The position numbers and the translations under genes were made by a program. 64,000 nucleotides of DNA from Thermoproteota archaeon (GTDB lineage: Archaea; Korarchaeota; Korarchaeia; Korarchaeales; Korarchaeaceae): contig JALSOH010000006.1 of assembly GCA_026986575.1 (NCBI GenBank), positions 372,001 through 436,000 of the forward strand, in the 5' to 3' direction. Below, in pieces: positions 9,067 to 16,549 of the stretch (positions are counted from its first letter, which is position 1; each line of letters starts with the position of its first letter). The notes below the pieces were generated by a model. That model saw only the letters and a program-made list of their open reading frames with translations, did no database searches and was not told the DNA's origin.

Positions 9067-9867
9067 GTGCCTCGATTGGGGCTGCTGGACCTACTCTATA
9101 GACTGGCAAGCCTGCTGGAGATGCCCCTCTACAAGAGATACTTGGAGTCAAAAGTGAGAGAAGGGGAAATTCCCAAGCATGTAGCCCTCATACTTGATGG
9201 AAATAGGAGATTCGCTCAGAAACTCGGACTCGATTACCTGAACGCCTACAGGATGGGGGCGAGCAGAACTGAGGAGCTGCTCGACTGGTTACTTGAGCTG
9301 GGAGTTGACCACGTCACACTCTACGCCTTCTCAACAGAGAACTTCTCTAGACCCAAGGAACAAGTGGAGGCCGTTTTTAAGGTGATAGAGGAGAAGCTGA
9401 GGGACCTTATGGAGAAAAAGGAGAAATTGCGGAGGAATAGGGTGAGGTTCAGGATAGTTGGGAAGAAGGAACTTCTCCCCGATCGCATCAGGGAACTAGC
9501 AGAGGAGCTGGAGGCCATGACCAAGGACTTCGGAAATAAGACCCTGAATCTAGCGGTGGCCTACGGTGGTAGAGCGGAGATAGTGGATGCCGTCAGGAAA
9601 ATAGCCAGAGAAGTGGCGGAGGGTAAGCTTGGACCGGAGGAGATAGATGAGAATGTCATAAGGTCCCATCTCTACGCCCCAGACCTTCCCGACCCAGACC
9701 TCATAATCAGGACATCGGGAGAGGAGAGGCTGAGCAACTTCCTGCTGTGGCAATCCGCCTACTCGGAGCTGTACTTTTGCGAGGTTTATCTCCCGGAGTT
9801 GAGGAAGGTAGATATCTTAAGAGCGATAAGAGACTATCAAAGGAGGAAGAGGAGATTTGGAGGCTAG
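9067..9867 (+). CDS. uppS: Cis-prenyltransferase (undecaprenyl/polyprenyl diphosphate synthase)
   Basis: A 266-residue cis-prenyl diphosphate synthase that extends an allylic diphosphate with isopentenyl diphosphate to make the lipid carrier for glycan transfer. The motifs are HVALILDGNRRFAQ (catalytic Asp), RMGASRTEELLDW, HVTLYAFSTENFSRP, and the C-terminal LIIRTSGEERLSNFLLWQSAYSELYF. The start is a GTG at 9067. The 3' end overlaps the next gene by 11 bases. The glycosyltransferase nearby (13511-14599) could use this type of carrier, but nothing in the sequence proves that link. Confidence 0.92.
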   Translation: MPRLGLLDLLYRLASLLEMPLYKRYLESKVREGEIPKHVALILDGNRRFAQKLGLDYLNAYRMGASRTEELLDWLLELGVDHVTLYAFSTENFSRPKEQVEAVFKVIEEKLRDLMEKKEKLRRNRVRFRIVGKKELLPDRIRELAEELEAMTKDFGNKTLNLAVAYGGRAEIVDAVRKIAREVAEGKLGPEEIDENVIRSHLYAPDLPDPDLIIRTSGEERLSNFLLWQSAYSELYFCEVYLPELRKVDILRAIRDYQRRKRRFGG

Positions 9868-10747
9868 AGAACCCAAGATAGATATTGGAGGGGCTATACT
9901 GGACTTGAACGTGCTCAGGGATGAGTATGGTATAAGGACGGACCTAACACATCAGGTGAAGGTTGAGGGGCTGGATGGACGACTCACTAGGCTCATGAAA
10001 GTGATGATCCCTGACTTCAACGTGTACCTGCTGGAGACCCCCCACATCCTGAGGTACATATCCCATCCGCACATAGCGGGGGAATCACTCGAGGTCCTCC
10101 TCTCGGAGAACTCCTCCCTCCTCAGGAGGATAGTGGACAGGTTCACCCTCCAGAGGTTCGGCAAGATAGTGGCCGCTGAGAGTCTGGTAAGGAAGATGGG
10201 ACTGGACATACCCTTTTTAAACGAGCTCAGGGACCTTGCCGATGTCGTCGCAATAGTGCCCACTCCTATCAGCAAGGAGTGGGTGGAGGCCTTTGAATCC
10301 AGCATCAGGGAGAGAGGAGGGAGGCTGAGGGTCATCCTCTTTCTAGGGCCCCTGAGTAGGGAGGATGTGAACATCTTGGGGGACGAGGCCAACTCCCTTG
10401 GCGTGGATTCGATATTCCTAGCTCCCGCTTTGCTCGGGAGCAGGGACAGCAGGGGGGCTCTTGTCGCCTACGGTATGGATATAGGTCTGCTTAGGCACGG
10501 TAAGGTGGTCGAGCTGGGATCGGTGGTGGACGAAATAACTCTCTGTAGGCTGCTCAGAGATTACCCTCCGGGCATAGATGTGTCCGGTCTGAGGGAGAGG
10601 ATCCAACCAGATCTGAATTACCTCAGATCGATCTTGGATGACATACTTTTTCTCCTAGAGCAACCGGTCTTCGATCCTTGGCAGATAGAGATCCTGATGA
10701 GGGAGGCCAAGAACCTGAGGAGGCAGCTGATGAGGTATGGCGGGTGA
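9857..10747 (+). CDS. Conserved-looking protein of unknown function in the uppS operon
   Basis: A 296-residue soluble protein that I do not recognise. It starts with a TTG inside the end of uppS and overlaps the next gene by 11 bases, so it sits in a translationally coupled run. It has an N-terminal beta-rich part, then a helical segment (LLRRIVDRFTLQRFGKIVAAESLVRKMG) and a Rossmann-like alternation of hydrophobic strands (VVAIVPTPIS, RVILFLGPL, SIFLAPALLG). No P-loop, signal peptide or membrane segment is visible. Confidence 0.7.
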   Translation: MEAREPKIDIGGAILDLNVLRDEYGIRTDLTHQVKVEGLDGRLTRLMKVMIPDFNVYLLETPHILRYISHPHIAGESLEVLLSENSSLLRRIVDRFTLQRFGKIVAAESLVRKMGLDIPFLNELRDLADVVAIVPTPISKEWVEAFESSIRERGGRLRVILFLGPLSREDVNILGDEANSLGVDSIFLAPALLGSRDSRGALVAYGMDIGLLRHGKVVELGSVVDEITLCRLLRDYPPGIDVSGLRERIQPDLNYLRSILDDILFLLEQPVFDPWQIEILMREAKNLRRQLMRYGG

Positions 10748-11462
10748 CCCCCCCGAGATCTTCCTCGTAGGAGTGGATGAAAGTCTGGGGAAGCTGGGGG
10801 ATTATGTTCTATCCAAGGGCCCCCTCACCGATAAGAGGTGGGGCGTCTCCGTAACTGGTCCCACAGAACTCCTCCTGAGGAATATGGGGCTGAGGGCCCT
10901 AGCTAGGTTATCGGTGTGGGAGAGGGATGCACTCAAGAGAATCCACGAAAAGGCCCTAGATAGCGTCCTAAGCTTCATCAGATCCTTGAATCCTGTTCCA
11001 GACTTCGTGCTAGTGGCAGATGACTGTGCCTCCTATGAGGGGCCTCTCCTACCTAGGTGGTACATTGAGGAACTTTATCTGAGCTCACACGAGCTCCTAG
11101 CCGAGGAGATAAGGTCTGTTGGCGCTGCAGCCTTCTTGCACGCGGACGGTAACTACGGGTCCTACTTCAGGGAGATTGGGAGAATATGGGACCTCGTGCA
11201 CCCGCTTGACATACATCCTAGGGGCGACCTCACGGACTATATGAGTTGGTTGAAGGCAGCAGCTAAGATCAGATCGAAAATAGGTAGCACGATCGCCACT
11301 GGAATAGCTTTCGAGCTAGGCAGTGAGGAATTAATCGTTAGAGCCGTGAAGGAACTCCTCAAACGGGACGTAGGGGATATAGTGCTCTCTAACTTCCATC
11401 CACCTATGACCAGATTGGATGTGAGGATGTTAGTGGGGATGATCAGGGATGCCCTGTCCTGA
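10737..11462 (+). CDS. Uroporphyrinogen decarboxylase-like (UroD/MtaA fold) protein
   Basis: A 241-residue protein resembling the C-terminal two thirds of the UroD / cobamide methyltransferase TIM-barrel family: VLVADDCASYEGPLLPRWY corresponds to the family's D-hG-hspxhF segment, LHADGNYGSYFREIGRIWDL to the H-x-CGN-like turn, and VHPLDIHPRGDL to the following strand. It is shorter than true HemE (about 340 residues) and lacks the usual N-terminal region, so I do not assign porphyrin decarboxylation. A methyltransferase-like or unknown activity is possible. It overlaps genes on both sides. Confidence 0.6.
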   Translation: MAGDPPEIFLVGVDESLGKLGDYVLSKGPLTDKRWGVSVTGPTELLLRNMGLRALARLSVWERDALKRIHEKALDSVLSFIRSLNPVPDFVLVADDCASYEGPLLPRWYIEELYLSSHELLAEEIRSVGAAAFLHADGNYGSYFREIGRIWDLVHPLDIHPRGDLTDYMSWLKAAAKIRSKIGSTIATGIAFELGSEELIVRAVKELLKRDVGDIVLSNFHPPMTRLDVRMLVGMIRDALS

Positions 11463-12054
11463 CCCGGAGCAGGTCGCCGAAGAGCTCCTCAAATCCATCA
11501 GGACGGGATGCGAAGCTTTTTGGAGCCAACTCAATGCGTTAACAGCGGACTGCAGGACTCCCACGAGGGGGATCGTTCCAAGATACGTGCTAATCTCGCT
11601 CGGAGACGCCATAGGTAAGAGAGCCCGCGTGGAGGACATCAGTCCGATGAAGGAGTGTTGGTGTGAGTCGGACGACGAGGTTAGAACGGTTCTAGCTGTT
11701 GTATTGAGTAGGTTGGCCATGATCTGTCCGGAAGAAGTGTTCTCTTCGCTGAGAGGGCTTGACTGCGGGGGCAGAATGCTTCTAGCGAGGTGGGTCTATC
11801 CTGTGCTAGGGCTGTGGAGCACATCCTACTTAGATTCCTTGGAGCGGCGAGATCTCTTCCTCTTGAGCTGGGCGTGGTACGCTAGGTACGTGCCAGAAGA
11901 CCTCGAGCTGTCCTTGGACAAGGTGCTCAGCAAATCGGATGTCATCGATAAATACTTGGTAATGGCGCTAAAGGAGCTCCGAAAGGTGAATCCCTCCAAG
12001 ATCGTGGATAAGTTGAGGGACAGGCCCGGCCTCCTCAGGAAAGTAATTCCTTGA
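11449..12054 (+). CDS. Hypothetical helical protein, last gene of the uppS run
   Basis: A 201-residue protein that I do not recognise. Its ATG lies 14 bases inside the end of the UroD-like gene. The sequence is mainly alpha-helical with several cysteines in the first half (MPCPDPEQ, RTGCEAFW, ADCRTPT, ECWCESDD, MICPEE, GLDCGG) but no regular metal-binding pattern. Its end converges with and overlaps the aroD gene by 20 bases on the opposite strand. Confidence 0.6.
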   Translation: MPCPDPEQVAEELLKSIRTGCEAFWSQLNALTADCRTPTRGIVPRYVLISLGDAIGKRARVEDISPMKECWCESDDEVRTVLAVVLSRLAMICPEEVFSSLRGLDCGGRMLLARWVYPVLGLWSTSYLDSLERRDLFLLSWAWYARYVPEDLELSLDKVLSKSDVIDKYLVMALKELRKVNPSKIVDKLRDRPGLLRKVIP

Positions 12055-12673
12055 TAAGGAGAGCCTCTTTCAAAGTAAGCTGACCTGGTGCAGCTGCTTC
12101 TCCCAAGAAAGAGTAGATGAGAGGCGATCCTAAGAGAGCAGCCATTCTCCTGCTAAACGAGGCCTTCTCACCCATGGAGAAGGCAACCAGCCTTCCCCGG
12201 TGATCCACTCTCTTGTAGAGGTTCAGGACGCGGTACGCCTCGAGTTCGTCCATCGCTAAGGTAACCACTTTGGCCAGCCCGCCAGCACTGAGAAGCCGAT
12301 TGGATATCCGCAACAAGACATCCATGTCTGGCGTTCCACTGGGATCGTGCCAGGAATAGATGGCGTTAGCGATCCTAAGGCCTCTCATAGCGAGTTCGAA
12401 CTCCACATCCACTAGCCTCGAGATCCTCGCCAGGGATTCTAGGTACTCATGTGAGGGTTCAGATCCCCTTCCCCCATGCCTCTCAGTCCTCCATGTGAGC
12501 AGAGTTCTCCCCTCCATCCCCTCTATCAGATCTCTAACCCTCTCGAGATCAGGAGGGGAATCCCAGATGAGGTCCATCCTGAACTCCACGATATCGCTTC
12601 CCATCGACAGGGCCCGCTTAGCCTCTTTTCTGGCCTCTTCCAAGTTTCCACTGACGGAGGTGACGATCATCAT
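12035..12673 (-). CDS. aroD: Type I 3-dehydroquinate dehydratase
   Basis: A 212-residue class I (Schiff-base) 3-dehydroquinate dehydratase, shikimate pathway. Visible family features are DIVEFRMDL (substrate-binding Glu/Arg), LLTWRTERHGG, the active-site His in NAIYSWHDPSGTP, the Schiff-base Lys in LAKVVTLA, and the C-terminal FLGEAAAPGQLTL. It starts at an ATG-ATG directly overlapping the stop of the adjacent aldolase-like gene, so the two act in one aromatic biosynthesis unit. Confidence 0.92.
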   Translation of the reverse strand: MMIVTSVSGNLEEARKEAKRALSMGSDIVEFRMDLIWDSPPDLERVRDLIEGMEGRTLLTWRTERHGGRGSEPSHEYLESLARISRLVDVEFELAMRGLRIANAIYSWHDPSGTPDMDVLLRISNRLLSAGGLAKVVTLAMDELEAYRVLNLYKRVDHRGRLVAFSMGEKASFSRRMAALLGSPLIYSFLGEAAAPGQLTLKEALLIKELLS

Positions 12674-13449
12674 TTCAGGTGCACCGCTGCCTCCTCAGGG
12701 TCACATCCCTCGAAGATTATCGAGGCTATGGCTCTCACCATCTTCTCCGGATTCTCATGCTGGAACACGTTCCTCCCAAAGGCCACGCCAGCAGCTCCCG
12801 CCTCCATGGCGCCGGCCACCATTTTCAGCACATCCAAGTCGTCCTTCATCTTAGGCCCGCCAGCTATTATGACCGGAACGCTCACCCCCTCTGTGACGAT
12901 CTTGAACGTGTCGGGATCGCCTGTGTAGGGAACCTTGACGATATCTGCGCCTAACTCTGCCCCCACCCTAGCCACATGGGCGATGAGGTTTGGATCATAC
13001 TTATCGCTGACGTTGGGGCCCCTAGCGTACATCATCGCGAGCAGAGGCATGCCCAACTCGTCCGCCTCAGACGCCACCTCACCCAACTTGATGAGCATGT
13101 CCGGTTCACTGGGCTCCCCTCCAACGTTCACGTGAACGCTAACACCGTCAGCACCGAGCCTAACTGCCTCGAGGACGTCTCCCACCCTGACCTTCCTGTT
13201 GGGTTCGGGACCGAGGGAAGTGCTGGCCGAGAGGTGCATCAGCACCGGGAGGTGGGCCCCCTTTAGAGCCTTGATCATCCCCTTGTGGAGGACGACGCAT
13301 GTGGCCCCACCAGAGGAGACCCTCTCCACGGCCCTCTCCACGTTCTCTATGCCCCTTATGGGCCCATCGGTCAAACCATGATCCATGGGAACACAGAGGA
13401 TCTTCCCCTCCCTAATTATCCTAGATAACCTCACTTCCTTGCCCCACAT
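12670..13449 (-). CDS. 2-amino-3,7-dideoxy-D-threo-hept-6-ulosonate synthase (archaeal aromatic pathway aldolase)
   Basis: A 259-residue class I aldolase of the archaeal FBA/ADTH synthase family. Typical segments are ILCVPMDHGLTDGP, VVLHKGMI, DGVSVHVNVGG, LLAMMYARGPN, DIVKVPYTGD (Schiff-base Lys), VPVIIAGGPK and GAAGVAFGRNVFQHENP. ADTH synthase and fructose-bisphosphate aldolase class IB are close relatives. I favour ADTH synthase because the gene overlaps aroD, which places it in the non-DAHP archaeal route to dehydroquinate. The matching type II dehydroquinate synthase is not in this window. Confidence 0.82.
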   Translation of the reverse strand: MWGKEVRLSRIIREGKILCVPMDHGLTDGPIRGIENVERAVERVSSGGATCVVLHKGMIKALKGAHLPVLMHLSASTSLGPEPNRKVRVGDVLEAVRLGADGVSVHVNVGGEPSEPDMLIKLGEVASEADELGMPLLAMMYARGPNVSDKYDPNLIAHVARVGAELGADIVKVPYTGDPDTFKIVTEGVSVPVIIAGGPKMKDDLDVLKMVAGAMEAGAAGVAFGRNVFQHENPEKMVRAIASIIFEGCDPEEAAVHLK

Positions 13450-13510
13450 GGCGATCGATCACCGGACCGAGAGATGAATTATAAGGGTCCCTGCAACAGA
13501 AGCTGTAGAT

Positions 13511-14599
13511 ATGGAAGCAGCATCCCTCCTACTGAATCTCAGCATCGCAATCCTATCAGCTTACATGCTCTACAACGCCATAGAAAACTTGAGAGGCTTC
13601 AGAAGATTACCTAGACCAGATGAGACCTCATACTGCAGCAAGAGGATCTCCGTTATAATTCCCGCGAGGAACGAGGAGGGGAGGATAGGGAAGGCATTGA
13701 CCTCGATCTTGGGGAAGCTAGATCCGAACGACGAGGTCCTAGTGGTGGACGATGCCAGCTCGGACAATACGTACTCCGAGGCAATGGACCACTGCGACGA
13801 GAGGTGCATCCTGATAAAGGTTCTAGAGAGACCTGATGGGTGGAATGGGAAGCCTTGGGCATGCTATCAAGGTTACTTGCACTCCCGCGGCGATGTCCTC
13901 CTCTTCATGGACGCGGATGTCATCGTCAAGAGGGGAATAGAGGGAGTATGCGGTCTGCTCAATGAATACGACGCGCTTTCTCAGGTTCCAAGGATAAAGT
14001 GCGGCTCGCTGGCATGCGGATCCATAGAGATAGCCTTCACCTCTCTGCTCAGACTCACCTATCCCTACTGGAACATGAGTTATGAGAAGGGCTGGCTCGC
14101 TGGTGCCTTCATGTGGTGGAAGAGGTCGTCCTACGAGATCGTGGGGACCCACGAGTCCGTTAAGGATAGTCCGGTGGAGGACGCGGAGCTAGGCAGGAGG
14201 GCCGCGGGGAAGGGAATGAAGATAGCTTTCTTCACCGGTGAAATAGCGGAAAGCTCTTGGATCTCCTCTTGGCACGAGGGCCTACTCACCCTCACGAGGA
14301 TAATGACTGCTAGGGCGCCAAGGCCATTATCAGCTCTATTGGTGGCGTCAGTACTCATTTACGTGGCATTAGCCTCCTATTTGGTCCCAGTAACAGCGAT
14401 TATGGGTTACACGAATCCGATAATTTCGATCGTTTACTTGGTGTCCGTCTTTGGATATGCAGGCATCTCCTTCAAGGAAGTGGATGCAAATCCATTGTCC
14501 CTCGCTCTAGCGCCTGTCGGTCTCATTTTGCTGTCCGTGGCCATGGTGAGATCATCCCTAGGCGCTGAAATAGAGTGGAAAGGTAGGCTCTTGAAGTGA
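13511..14599 (+). CDS. Membrane-associated family 2 glycosyltransferase
   Basis: A 362-residue GT2 glycosyltransferase. An N-terminal membrane segment is followed by the GT-A domain with ISVIIPARNEEGRIG, VLVVDDASSDNT, DGWNGKPWACYQG, the metal-binding DVLLFMDADV and a C-terminal acceptor-side motif (DSPVEDAELGRRA). Three to four membrane helices close the protein. The DGWNGKPWA motif resembles the CrtQ/CruC-like and hopanoid-type GT2 subgroup, so a lipid or isoprenoid acceptor is plausible; the sugar and acceptor are not deducible. Confidence 0.85.
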   Translation: MEAASLLLNLSIAILSAYMLYNAIENLRGFRRLPRPDETSYCSKRISVIIPARNEEGRIGKALTSILGKLDPNDEVLVVDDASSDNTYSEAMDHCDERCILIKVLERPDGWNGKPWACYQGYLHSRGDVLLFMDADVIVKRGIEGVCGLLNEYDALSQVPRIKCGSLACGSIEIAFTSLLRLTYPYWNMSYEKGWLAGAFMWWKRSSYEIVGTHESVKDSPVEDAELGRRAAGKGMKIAFFTGEIAESSWISSWHEGLLTLTRIMTARAPRPLSALLVASVLIYVALASYLVPVTAIMGYTNPIISIVYLVSVFGYAGISFKEVDANPLSLALAPVGLILLSVAMVRSSLGAEIEWKGRLLK

Positions 14600-14610
14600 A
14601 CCGGACTCGC

Positions 14611-15010
14611 CTACCCAAGTAGCTCCTCAAACATCTTCTTCTCCTTGCAGGTGGGACAATACCACACGAGCTCCGCGTATCTCTCGTCACCCCTCTTCCT
14701 TATCCTCTGCTCGAGCTTTTGGATCATCCTTACTGTCCCATCAAGCGGAGCGCCGCACCCTCTGCACTTGGCTATCTCGTCCTCAGCTTCCTCCACGAAA
14801 TTCCCAGTTATGAGCAGATGCGGATTTATCTCCCTGCTCAGCTCTATGGCGCTCTCCGGGCAGGATTCCTCACATGCTCCGCATCCTATGCACAGCTGAT
14901 GGGAGAATTCGAGTTTCAGCGTATCCCCCCCTAACAATTTTGAGGGCCTTCGTCGGACACACTTTTGGACAGACGCCGCAAAGCGTGCACTCATCGGAGG
15001 ATACCGACAC
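14611..15010 (-). CDS. Dicluster 2[4Fe-4S] ferredoxin-like protein with an apparent frameshift
   Basis: The open frame 14611-14994 (ATG start, 127 codons) carries one cluster motif CIGCGACEESCP, then a CRGCG and CPTCKEKK pair that may bind zinc or iron. Just upstream in another frame, from a GTG at 15010, the sequence reads ECTLCGVCPKVCPTKALKI, a perfect first ferredoxin cluster. The two frames meet at a run of seven C (plus strand 14925-14931; G on the coding strand). With six G the protein would read through as KIVRGDTLKLEFSHQLCIGC, a normal dicluster ferredoxin. So either the run carries a one-base indel or assembly error, or expression needs frameshifting. The N-terminus of the annotated-style ORF (MSARFAASVQKCVRRRPSK) is then an out-of-frame artefact. 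It overlaps the polyferredoxin gene upstream. Confidence 0.75.
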
Positions 15011-15884
15011 TCTGAAGAAAGTTTAGGTGCTTCAAGTCAATCCATTCATCCCTGTCCTCCAGCTCGGATGCAATCAGGGCTGCTTCCAGCGATGCGTACT
15101 CGTTGAACCTCTCTATCTGAACGGACCTCCTCTCACCTCTTGGCAAGGTACTGAGCTCCTTCAAGTACGGGTCCAAGAGGTCAAGCCCGATGCCCCTGAA
15201 TTCAACCCCCATCTCCTTGGAGAGCAGTACGGCAACGAGCGGGAAGGACCCCTCTTGGGATCTAATGACGCTCCCATCCCTCACCTCCTCAAGCTTCGAT
15301 AGGGGAACTGCGTGAATGACATCGGATTCCCTCGCAAACCTCCTGAAACCGATGAGCGTGAAGCTAGGGGGTGTCAGATAGCCGACGGGACAAGCATTGA
15401 CGCACACCCCGCACTCCGTGCACCTGCTCAGGTCTATCTTGACAGGTTTCTCCTTAATTATGGCATTCTCAGGGCAGCTGTCGATGCAGAGGTAGCAGTG
15501 ATCGAGACTCGCACACCTGCTATCTACGAGGGGAGCATCCATGTAGTCGAAGGAGGCCTTGGCCATTCTTCTGATGAGTATCCTCCTCTTGAGGGGCTTC
15601 TCACCCATCACCCTGTATGGGGCCTCCGATTCGAGGTACTTGGAGTACTCCACGTACTTATTGGGGTCTTCCCAAGGTGGCGAGTAGACCACTCGGAGCC
15701 AGTTGGCTCCATACTTCCTGATCAGCCTTACAATCACCTTGGCCCTCTCGGGAGGACCCCTCAGCACCACTGAGATACCTTCGTCCAACTTCTGAGCTAT
15801 TTCTAGGGCTAAAGATTCCGCATCGGTCTCCTCACGTACCTCTATCAACTCGACCTCTTGAGACAAAAGTGAGCACCCTTCCAC
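14991..15884 (-). CDS. Iron-sulfur protein with two 4Fe-4S cluster motifs
   Basis: A 297-residue protein. The N-terminal domain (about 1-110) is of unknown type. A ferredoxin domain (about 120-170) has cluster motifs CASLDHCYLCIDSCP and CTECGVCVNACP, and a helical C-terminal domain follows. The start is uncertain: a GTG at 15884 gives the full frame and an internal TTG near 15850 is an alternative. It overlaps the following dicluster ferredoxin gene, so the pair probably forms an electron-transfer module. No catalytic partner (oxidoreductase large subunit) is adjacent, so its redox partner is unknown. Confidence 0.75.
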   Translation of the reverse strand: MEGCSLLSQEVELIEVREETDAESLALEIAQKLDEGISVVLRGPPERAKVIVRLIRKYGANWLRVVYSPPWEDPNKYVEYSKYLESEAPYRVMGEKPLKRRILIRRMAKASFDYMDAPLVDSRCASLDHCYLCIDSCPENAIIKEKPVKIDLSRCTECGVCVNACPVGYLTPPSFTLIGFRRFARESDVIHAVPLSKLEEVRDGSVIRSQEGSFPLVAVLLSKEMGVEFRGIGLDLLDPYLKELSTLPRGERRSVQIERFNEYASLEAALIASELEDRDEWIDLKHLNFLQSVGILR

Positions 15885-15921
15885 CGAGACCTAACATCCA
15901 AAAAAGATTGAGGGGCGCCGA

Positions 15922-16359
15922 TCACTCGGCTCCAAGCAGGACCCTCAGCAGCAGCATCGAGGCATCCATGACGTCTCTCATCGAGAGAACGCCGACGGGC
16001 TTGCCCTCCTCATCCACCACGGGTAGGTGGGATATGTCGGCATCCTTCATCTTCCTAGTGGCCTCTTCTACTGGCTCCTCAGGCTTTATGGTAATCGGAT
16101 TCTCGGTCATCACATCCCTGACCGGTATCCCCTTACCGCAAAGGCCCCTGTATCCCGTATACAATATATCCCTCTGGGTGACGATTCCAACGAGCTTACC
16201 ATCCTCATCTACTATGAGTACGCTCCCAACTTGGTTCTCCCACATGGTCTTGATGGCATCATCAACCGTCGCGGTCACCGGGAGTGTGATCGGAGGTTTA
16301 CTCATTATGTCCTCGACTCGAAGGGGGACCTTCCTCTTAGGTTTCCATGCAGGGGACAT
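15922..16359 (-). CDS. Tandem CBS-domain protein
   Basis: A 145-residue Bateman module with two CBS domains: VEDIMSKPPITLPVTATVDDA with VGSVLIVDEDGKLVGIVTQRDIL, then VRDVMTENPITIKPEEPVEEA with ISHLPVVDEEGKPVGVLSMRDVM. Such proteins bind adenine nucleotides or similar ligands and regulate partners. The start ATG at 16359 has AGGTGAT six bases upstream and a TATA-like TTTAAAG farther upstream. It is a stand-alone gene. Confidence 0.92.
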   Translation of the reverse strand: MSPAWKPKRKVPLRVEDIMSKPPITLPVTATVDDAIKTMWENQVGSVLIVDEDGKLVGIVTQRDILYTGYRGLCGKGIPVRDVMTENPITIKPEEPVEEATRKMKDADISHLPVVDEEGKPVGVLSMRDVMDASMLLLRVLLGAE

Positions 16360-16549
16360 GCTATCACCTAATCAGCTTGAATAGGCAATAGCTTTAAACA
16401 TCACCGCACCTTGTCGGTTCCGGGAGCTGCGGGGCCTTCTCCCATATCCGGTAGTCTTCCTCTCGACGAACTCCCCTCCCGCTTGGAATAATCAATCGAC
16501 GTACAAACAGTTAATTTTCCTCACTAACGACTTGAATACGGTGACTCGG

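Noticed and set aside
16360-16549. Stable RNA in the gap between the CBS and Lon-like genes
   Set aside because: A GGGAG..CTCCC pairing exists, but there is no recognisable RNA family, terminator or conserved structure.
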